Assembly: GCF_030406385.1 (NCBI RefSeq)
Contig: NZ_JAUEPM010000002.1
Location: 248,001-312,000 of the forward strand
Reading direction: 5' to 3'
DNA: 64,000 bases
DNA from: Microbacterium oryzae
GTDB taxonomy: Bacteria > Actinomycetota > Actinomycetes > Actinomycetales > Microbacteriaceae
In this document: positions 50,050 through 58,747 of the stretch, piece after piece
How positions within the stretch are numbered: position 1 is the first letter of the stretch
Layout of the letters: every line of letters begins with the position of its first letter
Notes under the pieces: generated by a model
What the model was told of the DNA's origin: nothing
Database searches by the model: none
What the model saw: the letters and a program-made list of their open reading frames with translations, nothing else
Made by a program: the position numbers and the translations under genes

Positions 50050-51219
50050 TCAGTCGCCCTTCACGTTGACGAGCTGCCGCAGGGTGTGCCGCACGGTCAC
50101 GAGGTCGTCCGCGTCGGTCATCACGCGGTCGATCGGCTTGTAGGCCTGCGGGATCTCGTCGAGGAACGCGTCGGTGTCGCGGTACTCGATGCCGGCCATC
50201 GCCTCGCGCAGCTGCTCGCGCGTGAAGGTGCGGCGGGCGGCGGATCGGGAGTACTCCCGCCCGGCGCCATGGGGCGAGGAGTTCAGTGACAGCGCGTTGC
50301 CCTTCCCCTCGACGATGTACGACGCCGTCCCCATCGAACCGGGGATGAGCCCGGGGCGGCCCGCGTCGGCGAGGATCGCGCCCTTCCGCGACACCCACAC
50401 GCGCTCGCCGAAGTGCACCTCCGACTCCGTGAAGTTGTGGTGGCAGTTGATGCGCTCGAGCTCCTCGACCTCCGTGCCGAGGAAGCCTCCCAGCTGCTCG
50501 GCAACGCGGTCCATCATCTCCTCGCGGTTGAGCAGCGCGAAGCGCTGGGCCCACCGCAGCTCGCGGATGTACTGCGCGAACTCGCCACTGCCCTCCTCGA
50601 GGTAGGCGAGGTCGCGGTTCGGCAGGTCGATCCGCGCGTCGCGGCAGATCCGCTGCGCGATGGCGATGTGGTGCTGCGCGATGCGGTTGCCCACGCCGCG
50701 TGAGCCCGAGTGCAGGAACATCCACAGCGCGTCCGTCTCGTCGACGGACACCTCGATGAAATGGTTGCCGCTGCCGAGCGAGCCCAGCTGCAGGCGCCAG
50801 CCCTTCGCGCGCGCAGCCGGATCGAACCCCGCCTCGGCCGCCAGCCGCTCGAGCTCGGCGATGCGGGGTGCCGCGGTGGCGGTGATCCTGCGATTCGCAT
50901 GCCCGGCGGAGAGCGGAACCGCGCGCTCGATCCGTCGACGCAGGTCGCCGAGGTCGCGCCCGGTGAGATCGGCGCGCGTGAACGGCGTGCGCACGGCGAT
51001 CATGCCGCAGCCGATGTCGACGCCGACGGCGGCCGGCATGATGGCGCCACGCGTGGGGATGACCGAGCCGACGGTCGCGCCGAGTCCGAGATGGGCGTCC
51101 GGCATGAGCGCCAGGTGCGGGTGGATGAACGGCATCTGCGACGACGTGCGCGCCTGCGCGATGGTCTGCTCGTCGATCAGGCTCGCCCACGACAGCAGCC
51201 GATCCGACAGCCTCTCCAT
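50050..51219 (-). CDS. rtcB: RtcB-family RNA ligase
   Basis: 389 residues, near the size of the bacterial RtcB2 group. Mn/GTP ligation motifs are present: VGVDIGCGM (Cys71), GSLGSGNHF, HSGSRGVGN, CHHNF, GSMGTASYIVEG and SSPHGAGR (guanylated His). It joins 2',3'-cyclic phosphate or 3'-phosphate ends to 5'-OH RNA ends using GTP. No RtcA or archease gene is next to it. Its start is 16 bp past the orphan ATPase stop on the other side, so it is probably a separate transcript or read from its own promoter. Confidence 0.93.
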   Translation of the reverse strand: MERLSDRLLSWASLIDEQTIAQARTSSQMPFIHPHLALMPDAHLGLGATVGSVIPTRGAIMPAAVGVDIGCGMIAVRTPFTRADLTGRDLGDLRRRIERAVPLSAGHANRRITATAAPRIAELERLAAEAGFDPAARAKGWRLQLGSLGSGNHFIEVSVDETDALWMFLHSGSRGVGNRIAQHHIAIAQRICRDARIDLPNRDLAYLEEGSGEFAQYIRELRWAQRFALLNREEMMDRVAEQLGGFLGTEVEELERINCHHNFTESEVHFGERVWVSRKGAILADAGRPGLIPGSMGTASYIVEGKGNALSLNSSPHGAGREYSRSAARRTFTREQLREAMAGIEYRDTDAFLDEIPQAYKPIDRVMTDADDLVTVRHTLRQLVNVKGD

Positions 51220-51234
51220 GGTCTTCCCCTCTCC

Positions 51235-52740
51235 CTAGCCGCCGGTGGCCGCCCTGATGACGGCCTCCGGGGTGGCGGCGTGCCGCGGCAGCTCGGCCGC
51301 GATGCGGCCCTCCCGCATGACGAGCACGCGGTCAGACATCCCGAGGATCTCCGGCAGCTCCGACGAGATCATGAGGATGGCCATCCCCTCGCCCGCGAGC
51401 CCGCTGAGGAGCCGGTGGATCTCGGCCTTCGAGGCCACGTCGATGCCGCGCGTGGGCTCGTCGACGATGAGCAGCCGCGGCCGGGTCGCGAGCGCGTTCG
51501 CCAGCACGACCCGCTGCTGACCGCCGCCGCTGAGCGAGCCGGCGGGAGCGCTCAGCGAGGCGGCCCTGATGCGAAGGCGCTCGACCCACCCCCGCGCGGC
51601 CGCGCGCTCGGCCCTGCTCGAGAGCAGCCCGCGCCGCGCGAGCGACCGACGCGACGCCAAGGTGACGCTGCGGGAGATCGGCAGGCTCGGGATGAGCCCG
51701 TGCCGCAGGCGATCGGCGGGAACGAGGGCGATGCCGCACCGGATGGCCGCTGCCGGGCTCCCCGAGGGAACCCGCTCGCCGTCCACGAGCACGCGGCCCT
51801 CGTCGTACCGGTCGACGCCGAAGATCGCGCGGGCGAGGCCACTGCGTCCCGAGCCGACGATGCCGGCGAGGCCGACGATCTCGCCCGCGCGCACCGTGAG
51901 CGATACGTCGTGGAACGTGCCGCGGCTCTCGAGCTCCGTCACCTCGAGGACGGGCTCGCCGATCTCGGCGTCCTGCTTGGGGAAGAGCTCGGTGACGTCG
52001 CGCCCGACCATCGCGCTCATGAGCTCGTCGACCGTGGTGTCGTCGATGTCCATGGTGTCGACGAACGCGCCGTCGCGCAGCACGGTGATGGTGTCGCAGA
52101 GGTCGAAGACCTCGCCGAACCGGTGCGAGATGAAGAGGATGGCCCTGCCCTCGTCGCGCAGGCTCCGCACGATCGCGAAGAGCCGCTCGATCTCGCGGAC
52201 CGAGAGCGCCGATGTCGGCTCGTCCATGATGAGGATGCGGGCGTCCTCGGTGAGCGCCTTCGCGATCTCGACGATCTGCCGATCGGCGATGGACAGCACG
52301 TCGGCGGGGAGATCGGGATCCATGTCGACGCCGAGGCGCCCGAGGATCCGCAGCAGCCGATCCCGCATGCCGCGGCGGTCGATCGATCCGAGCACGCCCC
52401 GCGGCTCGCGCCCGAGGTAGACGTTCTCGATGACGGAGAGGTGCGGGAAGAGCGTCGGCTCCTGGTGGATGACGGCGATGCCCGCGTCCCGCGACTGCGC
52501 GGGGGAGGTGAAGTCGACCGCCTCGCCGTCGATCTCGAAGCGCCCGCCGTCGCGGCGGTAGACGCCGGCGATGATCTTCACGATCGTGGACTTGCCCGCG
52601 CCGTTCTCGCCGACGAGCGCGTGCACAGACCCGCTCTCCAGGCGCAGGCTCGCCGAGCGCAGCGCGAGCACGGCTCCGAAGGACTTCACGACGCGGCGCA
52701 TCTCGAGGACGGGCAGCGCGTCGGGATCGCGCGCGGTCAT
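51235..52740 (-). CDS. Orphan sugar ABC ATPase (RbsA/MglA-like, two NBDs)
   Basis: 501 residues with two nucleotide-binding domains. NBD1 has GENGAGKST and DEPTSALS (Walker B, with signature LSIADRQIVEIAKAL). NBD2 has a degenerate P-loop GIVGSGRSG and LSGGGQQRVVLANALA, the usual CUT2 pattern in which one half is weak. No permease or binding protein follows. A gene for a similar ATPase is read divergently 1.2 kb away with its full transporter. GGAGGAGGG precedes the ATG, and a LacI operator lies 28 bp upstream, so it is co-regulated with that transporter. Confidence 0.9.
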   Translation of the reverse strand: MTARDPDALPVLEMRRVVKSFGAVLALRSASLRLESGSVHALVGENGAGKSTIVKIIAGVYRRDGGRFEIDGEAVDFTSPAQSRDAGIAVIHQEPTLFPHLSVIENVYLGREPRGVLGSIDRRGMRDRLLRILGRLGVDMDPDLPADVLSIADRQIVEIAKALTEDARILIMDEPTSALSVREIERLFAIVRSLRDEGRAILFISHRFGEVFDLCDTITVLRDGAFVDTMDIDDTTVDELMSAMVGRDVTELFPKQDAEIGEPVLEVTELESRGTFHDVSLTVRAGEIVGLAGIVGSGRSGLARAIFGVDRYDEGRVLVDGERVPSGSPAAAIRCGIALVPADRLRHGLIPSLPISRSVTLASRRSLARRGLLSSRAERAAARGWVERLRIRAASLSAPAGSLSGGGQQRVVLANALATRPRLLIVDEPTRGIDVASKAEIHRLLSGLAGEGMAILMISSELPEILGMSDRVLVMREGRIAAELPRHAATPEAVIRAATGG

Positions 52741-52767
52741 GCTCGCCCTCCTCCACGCTGAGCCGGA

Positions 52768-52781
52768 CTGAATCGATTCGA
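52768..52781. promoter_or_regulatory. LacI operator O1 (orphan ATPase side)
   Basis: CTGAATCGATTCGA, core GAATCGATTC perfect (52770-52779). It matches the operator at 53957-53970 in 12 of 14 positions and lies between the divergent ATPase and LacI genes. Confidence 0.7.
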
Positions 52782-52864
52782 TCGGTCGCGGGACTACTCT
52801 AGGCGTAGTCGCGAGCTGCCTGCATCGGTGCACCAGCCATCCTGCTCGCGCACCGAGGAGAGCC

Positions 52865-53866
52865 GTGCCCGCCAGCATCCGCGACGTCGCGCAGCTCGCC
52901 GGGGTGTCCGTCGGGACGGTCTCGAACGTGCTGAACCGGCCAGACGAGGTCGCCGTCGACACGGTCGCGAAGGTGAACGCCGCCATCGAGCAGCTCGCCT
53001 ACGTGCGCAACGACGCGGCCCGGCGCCTGCGGGCGGGCGTCAGCCGCACGGTGGGCTTCGTCGTGCTCGACGGGCAGAACCCGTTCTTCAACGACGTCGT
53101 CCGCGGCGCCGAGGATGAGGCCTTCCGCAACGGCATCGCGCTGCTGCACGGCAACACCGACGAGGACATCTCGCGCGAGCGGATGTACCTCGAGCTCTTC
53201 GAGGAGCAGCAGGTGCGCGGGGTGCTCATCGCCCCGCACGGCGACGTGGCGTCGCAGCTGCAGCGACTGCGCTCGCGCGGCATCCCTTCGGTGCTCATCG
53301 ACCGCTTCAGCGGCGACGGCCGGTTCTCATCGGTCTCCGTCGACTCCCTCGCGGGCGGGCGGATGGCCGCTGAGCACCTCATCGGCATCGGCCGACGGCG
53401 GATCGCGGTGGTGGGCGGCCCCTTCGATCTGCGCCAGATGAACGACCGGCTCGCGGGTGCTCGGATCGCGGTGGACGAGGCCGACGAGGACGTCGAGCTG
53501 GAGATCATCGCGACCGAGGCGATGACGGTCACCGAGGGTGCGAGGGCGGGGGAGCGGATCCTCGAGCGGCCGCGACGCGATCGCCCGGACGCGGTGTTCG
53601 CGGGCAACGATCTTCTCGCACTCGGGCTCATGCAGTCGCTCGTCGTCTCCGGCCGCTCGCTCGTCCCCGAGCAGATCGCGCTCATCGGGTTCGACGACAT
53701 CCCGTTCGCGGCCGCCGCGGCGGTGCCGCTGACCTCGCTGCGTCAGCCCAGTCGGATCATCGGCCGCACCGCGCTGCGGATCCTCCTGGAGGAGTCGAGT
53801 GACCCCGACGCCATCCCGCGGCAGACGGTGTTCCAGCCGGAACTCGTGGTCCGCGCCTCCGCCTGA
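52865..53866 (+). CDS. LacI-family repressor of the rhamnose/AI-2-type transporter
   Basis: 333 residues from a GTG with GAGGAG upstream. HTH SIRDVAQLAGVSVGTVSNVL and hinge NDAARRLRAGVSR, then the sugar-binding core (TVGFVVLDGQNPFFNDVVRG ... DAVFAGNDLLALGLMQSLVV). Its binding sites are apparent as the three TGAATCGATTCA-type palindromes at O1, O2 and O3. It should repress the ATPase on one side and the transporter operon on the other until a sugar is bound. Confidence 0.93.
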   Translation: MPASIRDVAQLAGVSVGTVSNVLNRPDEVAVDTVAKVNAAIEQLAYVRNDAARRLRAGVSRTVGFVVLDGQNPFFNDVVRGAEDEAFRNGIALLHGNTDEDISRERMYLELFEEQQVRGVLIAPHGDVASQLQRLRSRGIPSVLIDRFSGDGRFSSVSVDSLAGGRMAAEHLIGIGRRRIAVVGGPFDLRQMNDRLAGARIAVDEADEDVELEIIATEAMTVTEGARAGERILERPRRDRPDAVFAGNDLLALGLMQSLVVSGRSLVPEQIALIGFDDIPFAAAAAVPLTSLRQPSRIIGRTALRILLEESSDPDAIPRQTVFQPELVVRASA

Positions 53867-53868
53867 GG

Positions 53869-53880
53869 TGAATCGGTTCA
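53869..53880. promoter_or_regulatory. LacI operator O2
   Basis: TGAATCGGTTCA, one base off the perfect palindrome, three bases after the LacI stop and 89 bp (centre to centre) upstream of O3. Together O2 and O3 may allow DNA looping. Confidence 0.65.
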
Positions 53881-53912
53881 GGTCTCGGGATGGTCACGGC
53901 AGCTTCCTCGGC

Positions 53913-53942
53913 TTGACACGCCTTCCGCGGCACTCCTACAGT
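53913..53942 (+). promoter_or_regulatory. Promoter of the sugar ABC operon
   Basis: Consensus -35 TTGACA (53913-53918) and -10 TACAGT (53937-53942) with an 18-bp spacer. The perfect operator O3 lies just downstream, over the expected first transcribed bases, as in classical repressor blockage. Confidence 0.7.
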
Positions 53943-53956
53943 GGCACGCATTGGGA

Positions 53957-53970
53957 CTGAATCGATTCAG
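53957..53970. promoter_or_regulatory. LacI operator O3 (perfect palindrome)
   Basis: CTGAATCGATTCAG, a perfect 14-bp palindrome 15 bp downstream of the -10 element and 34 bp before the ATPase start. It defines the operator consensus for the adjacent LacI protein. Confidence 0.8.
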
Positions 53971-54003
53971 ATTCGTCCTCGACGAAGAGGGCAGGAGCAG
54001 CCG

Positions 54004-55509
54004 ATGGCGGAGTCGCCGGTGCTGGAGCTGCGTGACGTGGAGAAGGCCTTCGGCTCAGTGACCGCACTGCGCTCGGGCACCATCTCCGTGGACGCAGGCT
54101 CCATCCATGCGCTCGTGGGCGAGAACGGAGCGGGCAAGTCGACGCTCGTGAAGATCGTCGCGGGCCTGTATCAGCGGGATGGCGGCGTCTTCCGCCTTCG
54201 TGGCGACGACGTGGACTTCACGTCCACCGCGCAGTCGAAGGCGGCCGGCGTGGCCGTCATCTACCAGGAGCCGACGCTCTTCCCCGACCTGTCGGTGACG
54301 GAGAACATCTTCATGGGCCGCCAGCCCACGACGCAGTTCGGCCGCATCGACCGCAAGGCCATGCGCCACGAGGTCGAGCGCCTCTTCACGCGCCTCGGCG
54401 TGACGATCGATCCCGATCGCCCCGCGGAGGGGCTGTCGATCGCCGATCAGCAGGTCATCGAGATCGCCAAGGCCGTCTCGCTCGACGCCTCGCTGCTCAT
54501 CATGGACGAGCCGACCGCCGCCCTCTCCGGCGTCGAGGTCGAGCGCCTGTTCGCGATCGCGCGCAGCCTCCGCGACGAGGGCCGCGGGCTCATCTTCATC
54601 TCGCACCGCTTCGACGAGGTCTTCTCGCTCTGCGACACCGTGACCGTCATGCGCGACGGCGCCTACATCGCCACCAGCAGCATCGCCGAGACCAGCGTCG
54701 ACGAGATCGTCCACCAGATGGTGGGGCGCGAGGTCACCGAGCTCTTCCCGAAGCTCGAGGCCGAGAAGGGCGGGCCGCTGCTCGAGGTCGAGGGCCTCAC
54801 CAGCCCCGGCGTCTTCTCCGACATCACCTTCACCGTGCATGCGGGCGAGATCGTGGGGCTCGCGGGCCTCGTGGGCGCCGGCCGCAGCGAGGTCGCCCGC
54901 GCCGTCTTCGGCGTGGACGACTACACCGCCGGCAGCGTGCGCATGGGCGGCTCGGTCGTCCCCAAGCGCAACCCCAACGCCGCCATGCGTGCGGGCCTCG
55001 CGCTCGTCCCCGAGGACCGGCGCAAGCAGGGTCTCGTCGTCGAGGCGGGCGTGGGCGAGAACATCACCCTGTCCATCCGCAACCGCCTCGCCAAGCTCGG
55101 CCTCGTCACGAGCGGCATCGAGAACCGCGCCGCCCGCGAGTGGGCGAGCCGGCTCGAGGTCAAGAGCAACGCGCTCGACACCGTCGCGGCCACCCTCTCC
55201 GGCGGCAACCAGCAGAAGGTCGTCCTGGCGAAGTGGCTCGCGACGAACCCGCGCGTGCTCCTCATCGACGAGCCGACCCGCGGCATCGACGTGGGCACCA
55301 AGTCCGAAGTGCACCGTCTCCTCTCGCAGCTCGCGCAGCAGGGGATGGGCATCCTCATGATCTCGTCGGAGCTCCCCGAGGTGCTCGGCATGGCCGACCG
55401 CGTGCTCGTCATGCGCGAGGGCCGGATCACCGCTGAGATCGACCGCGCGGACGCCACGAGCGAGAACGTGATGCACGCCGCTACCCACGCCTCGGAGGCC
55501 GCAGCATGA
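54004..55509 (+). CDS. Sugar ABC ATPase (CUT2, RhaT/LsrA-like)
   Basis: 501 residues, two NBDs. NBD1 has GENGAGKSTLVKIVAGLYQR, signature LSIADQQVIEIAKAV and DEPTAALS. NBD2 has GLVGAGRSEVARAVF and LSGGNQQKVVLAKWLA, with DEPTRGID. Length equals the orphan ATPase at 51235-52740, and the two are clearly related. GGAGCAGCCG precedes the ATG. It powers the two permeases that follow (ATGA overlap). Confidence 0.93.
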   Translation: MAESPVLELRDVEKAFGSVTALRSGTISVDAGSIHALVGENGAGKSTLVKIVAGLYQRDGGVFRLRGDDVDFTSTAQSKAAGVAVIYQEPTLFPDLSVTENIFMGRQPTTQFGRIDRKAMRHEVERLFTRLGVTIDPDRPAEGLSIADQQVIEIAKAVSLDASLLIMDEPTAALSGVEVERLFAIARSLRDEGRGLIFISHRFDEVFSLCDTVTVMRDGAYIATSSIAETSVDEIVHQMVGREVTELFPKLEAEKGGPLLEVEGLTSPGVFSDITFTVHAGEIVGLAGLVGAGRSEVARAVFGVDDYTAGSVRMGGSVVPKRNPNAAMRAGLALVPEDRRKQGLVVEAGVGENITLSIRNRLAKLGLVTSGIENRAAREWASRLEVKSNALDTVAATLSGGNQQKVVLAKWLATNPRVLLIDEPTRGIDVGTKSEVHRLLSQLAQQGMGILMISSELPEVLGMADRVLVMREGRITAEIDRADATSENVMHAATHASEAAA

Positions 55510-56540
55510 CCACCACCCAGGCGACCCGCGCCATCCCCGCCTCCGAGGTCACGCGCCACATCGGCACGCTCGGCAAGGCGCGCGAGTTCGGCATTCTCCT
55601 CGCGCTCGTCATCGTCGTCGCCGCGGCGACGGTGAAGAACCCCACCTTCCTCTTCAGCCCCGACGGATGGCGCGACCTCCTCCTCACGCCGTCGATCCTC
55701 GTGCTCGTGGCCGTCGGCCAGGCGATCGTCCTCATCACGCGCAACGTCGACCTCTCCGTCGGCTCCGTGATGGGCCTCTCCGCGTATCTGACCGGCCGGC
55801 TGTTCATCGACATCCCCGGCATCCCGATCGTCGTCGTCGTCATCCTCGCCGTGCTGTTCGGCGCCGTCCTCGGCCTCATCAACGGCGCGCTCGTCGCGTT
55901 CGCGAAGGTGCCGGCGATGGTGATCACGCTGGGCACGCTGTACGCCTACCGGGGCATCAACGTGCTGTGGACCGGCAGCGACCGTGTCAACGCGTCGGAC
56001 ATGCCGAAGAGCTTCCTCGCGCTCGGCACCGGCCAGATCCTGACCATCCCGATCCTCACGATCGTCGCGGTCATCGTGCTCGCCATCGCCGCCTGGTTCA
56101 TGAAGAACACCCGCGGCGGCCGCGAGTACTACGCCATCGGGTCTGACCCGGCCGCGGCCGAGCTCTACGGTCTGCGCGTCACGCGACGCGTGCTCACCGC
56201 GTTCGTGCTCTCCGGCGCGCTCGCCGGGCTCGGCGGCGTCTTCTACGCGGCCCGCTACGGCACCATCAACTCGCAGGCGGGCTCGGGCTGGGAGCTCGAC
56301 GCCGTGGGCGCGGCCGTCATCGGCGGCGTCGCGATCGTCGGCGGCGTGGGCTCGGTGTGGGGTGCGGCCATCGGCGCGATGCTCCTCATGACCATCAACC
56401 GCGCCCTGCCGATCCTCGGCATCCCCGACTTCTGGCAGCGCGCGGTCGTCGGCCTGCTCATCATCAGCGCCATCGTGCTCGACCGCGTGCTCGCGGTGCG
56501 GCAGAAGCGTCGGCTCATCGAGGCGAGGGAACAGTCATGA
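55506..56540 (+). CDS. Sugar ABC permease 1 (CUT2, RhaP/LsrC-like)
   Basis: 344 residues with about ten helices. Typical BPD_transp_2 features: TRNVDLSVGSVMGLSAYLTG, AKVPAMVITLGTLYAYRGIN, and VIGGVAIVGGVGSVWGAAIG. It forms a hetero-permease with the following subunit. Both ends overlap neighbouring genes by four bases, as usual for such operons. Confidence 0.92.
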   Translation: MTTTQATRAIPASEVTRHIGTLGKAREFGILLALVIVVAAATVKNPTFLFSPDGWRDLLLTPSILVLVAVGQAIVLITRNVDLSVGSVMGLSAYLTGRLFIDIPGIPIVVVVILAVLFGAVLGLINGALVAFAKVPAMVITLGTLYAYRGINVLWTGSDRVNASDMPKSFLALGTGQILTIPILTIVAVIVLAIAAWFMKNTRGGREYYAIGSDPAAAELYGLRVTRRVLTAFVLSGALAGLGGVFYAARYGTINSQAGSGWELDAVGAAVIGGVAIVGGVGSVWGAAIGAMLLMTINRALPILGIPDFWQRAVVGLLIISAIVLDRVLAVRQKRRLIEAREQS

Positions 56541-57586
56541 CCACAGCACCCGTCACGTCGTCGAATCGCGTCGCCCGCGACTTCGACCGCCCGCTCTGGA
56601 AGCGGCTCGTGCTGAGCCGCGAGACCGCGATCATCGCGCTGCTCGTCGTCGTCGCGCTCGTCGCGGCGCTCACGGTGCGCGGCTTCGCGCAGCCCATCAC
56701 GTTCACGTACCTGATCCTCGACGTCGCGCCGATCCTCCTCATCGCGCTGCCGATGACGCTCATCATGGTCACCGGCGAGATCGACCTCTCGGTCGGCAGC
56801 ATGGTCGGGCTCTCCAGCGTGGTGACCGGCGTGCTCGTGCAGTCCGGCACCCCGTTCGAGCTGGCCGCGCTCGTCGCCCTCGTCGTCGGCGTGATCGGCG
56901 GCGCGTTCAACGGCTTCCTCGTGACCGTCGTCGGGCTCCCGTCGCTCGCCGTGACGATCGGCACGCTGGCGCTGTTCCGCGGCCTCGCCGTCGGCCTCCT
57001 CGGCACCACGGCCGTCACGAGCTTCCCCGAGATGTGGACCGACCTCGCGAAGGCCAAGTTCGCTGGCACCCCGATCCCCGCGATCATCGTGCCGTTCCTC
57101 GTCCTGCTGGTCGTGTTCGTCGTGCTGCTGCACTTCACCCCCTTCGGCCGCGGCATCTACGCCATCGGCCTGTCGAAGGAGGCCGCGCACTTCTCCGGCG
57201 TCCCGGTGGAGCGGACGAAGTTCGTGCTCTTCATCCTCGCCGGCGTCGTCTCGGCCTTCGCCGGCATCTACTACACGCTCCGCTTCGGCAGCGCCCGCGG
57301 CGACAACGCCACCGGCCTCGAGCTGCAGGTCATCGCGGCCGTCGTCCTGGGCGGCGTGTCCGTCTTCGGCGGCCGCGGCAAGATCCACGGCGTCATCGCC
57401 GCGGTGCTCCTCATCGGCATCCTCGCCAGCGCCCTGCGCTTGGCGAACGTGACGTCCGATGTCATCAACATCATCACGGGCGCCCTCCTGGTCGTCTCCG
57501 TGGTGGCCGCCAGCTTCCTGGCCTGGGTGCAGAAGGCGCGCCGCAAGCCAGGAGGAAGGGTGCGCGCAGCGGCCTCCACAGCATGA
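56537..57586 (+). CDS. Sugar ABC permease 2 (CUT2, RhaQ/LsrD-like)
   Basis: 349 residues, about ten helices, with TGEIDLSVGSMVGLSSVVTG, VVGLPSLAVTIGTLALFRGL and VLGGVSVFGGRGKIHGVIAA. Two distinct permeases with a single ATPase and binding protein are characteristic of the rhamnose (RhaSTPQ) and AI-2 (Lsr) importers rather than ribose importers, which use one permease gene. Confidence 0.92.
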   Translation: MTTAPVTSSNRVARDFDRPLWKRLVLSRETAIIALLVVVALVAALTVRGFAQPITFTYLILDVAPILLIALPMTLIMVTGEIDLSVGSMVGLSSVVTGVLVQSGTPFELAALVALVVGVIGGAFNGFLVTVVGLPSLAVTIGTLALFRGLAVGLLGTTAVTSFPEMWTDLAKAKFAGTPIPAIIVPFLVLLVVFVVLLHFTPFGRGIYAIGLSKEAAHFSGVPVERTKFVLFILAGVVSAFAGIYYTLRFGSARGDNATGLELQVIAAVVLGGVSVFGGRGKIHGVIAAVLLIGILASALRLANVTSDVINIITGALLVVSVVAASFLAWVQKARRKPGGRVRAAASTA

Positions 57587-57627
57587 CGGGCTCGCTCGAC
57601 ACCTCATACCCCACGAAAGGAAGAACA

Positions 57628-58686
57628 ATGACGTTTGCACGCAAGGGTGCGGCTGCTGCCGCTCTCACCATGGGCGTCGCCCTGGCGCTCTCGGGTTGCG
57701 CTCTCGACTCCGGCAACTCCGACTCCGGTTCGAGCTCCGGCTCCGACAGCAGCAGCGACGGCGGTGACAGCAGCAACCTGACCGTCACGTTCCTGCCGAA
57801 GAACCTCGGCAACCCGTACTTCGACACCTCGTCGAAGGGCGGCGAGCGCGCGGTCGAGGAGTTCGGCGGCACGTTCGCCGAGGTCGGCCCCGCCGAGGCG
57901 ACCCCCGACGCGCAGGTCAGCTACATCAACACCGCCACCCAGCAGGGCGTCGGCGCGCTCGTCGTCTCGGCGAACGACCCGCAGGCCATCTGCGACGCCC
58001 TCAACGAGGCACGCGACGCAGGCGTCAAGGTCGTCACGTTCGACTCCGACACCAACCCCGAGTGCCGCGACATCTTCGTGAACCAGGCTGACGCCGAGGG
58101 CATCGCCAAGGTCCAGGCCGACCTCATCGCCGAGCAGATCGACGGCGACGGCGAGATCGCCATCCTGTCGGCCGCCGCCAACGCGACGAACCAGAACACC
58201 TGGATCGAGATGATGGAGGAGTACCTCGGCAGCGAGTACCCCGACATCGAGGTGGTCGAGACGGTCTACGGCGACGACGACGACCAGACCTCGTTCGACA
58301 AGACCGCGGCGCTGCTGCAGTCGCACCCCGACCTCGAGGGCATCGTCTCGCCCACCACGGTCGGCATCGCCGCCGCTGCGCGCTACCTGCAGACCTCGGA
58401 CTTCCAGGGCGAGGTCGCGCTGACCGGTCTCGGCACGCCGAACCAGATGCGCGAGTACGTCGAGGACGGCACCGTCGAGGCGTTCGCGCTGTGGAACCCG
58501 GAGGACCTCGGCTACCTCTCGGCCTACACCGCGCAGGCGCTGATCGCCGGGGACATCACCGGCGAGGAGGGCGACACCTTCGAGGCGGGCGACCTCGGCG
58601 AGTACACCGTCGGCGCGGACGGCGTCGTCCTGCTGGGCGACCCGTTCGTGTTCGACGAGGAGAACATCGGCGACTTCGACTTCTGA
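57628..58686 (+). CDS. Sugar-binding lipoprotein (RhaS/LsrB-like)
   Basis: 352 residues. Lipobox LALSGCAL (Cys24), a Ser/Gly/Asp linker of about 25 residues, then a periplasmic-binding core: VTFLPKNLGNPYFDTSSKGG, SANDPQAICDALNEARDAGV, TFDSDTNPECRDIFVNQ. The FDSDTxPECR...NQ stretch is a strong link to LsrB/RhaS, with the Asp pair likely contacting the sugar. The GH78 rhamnosidase at 32.9 kb makes L-rhamnose the best guess, but AI-2 or another methylpentose is possible. The start has AAAGGAAG. Confidence 0.9.
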   Translation: MTFARKGAAAAALTMGVALALSGCALDSGNSDSGSSSGSDSSSDGGDSSNLTVTFLPKNLGNPYFDTSSKGGERAVEEFGGTFAEVGPAEATPDAQVSYINTATQQGVGALVVSANDPQAICDALNEARDAGVKVVTFDSDTNPECRDIFVNQADAEGIAKVQADLIAEQIDGDGEIAILSAAANATNQNTWIEMMEEYLGSEYPDIEVVETVYGDDDDQTSFDKTAALLQSHPDLEGIVSPTTVGIAAAARYLQTSDFQGEVALTGLGTPNQMREYVEDGTVEAFALWNPEDLGYLSAYTAQALIAGDITGEEGDTFEAGDLGEYTVGADGVVLLGDPFVFDEENIGDFDF

Positions 58687-58693
58687 GTCGCCA

Positions 58694-58738
58694 CGCAGAA
58701 CGCCCGGCCCGTGCATCGCACGGGCCGGGCGTTCTGCT
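58694..58738 (+). terminator. Bidirectional terminator (repeat copy 1)
   Basis: Perfect 20-bp stem (58695-58714 with 58718-58737), ATC loop. It lies between the binding-protein stop and the convergent stop of the next gene, so it can serve both. The first 39 nt (58694-58732) are identical to 59573-59611. Confidence 0.8.
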
Positions 58739-58747
58739 GTGGCCGGA

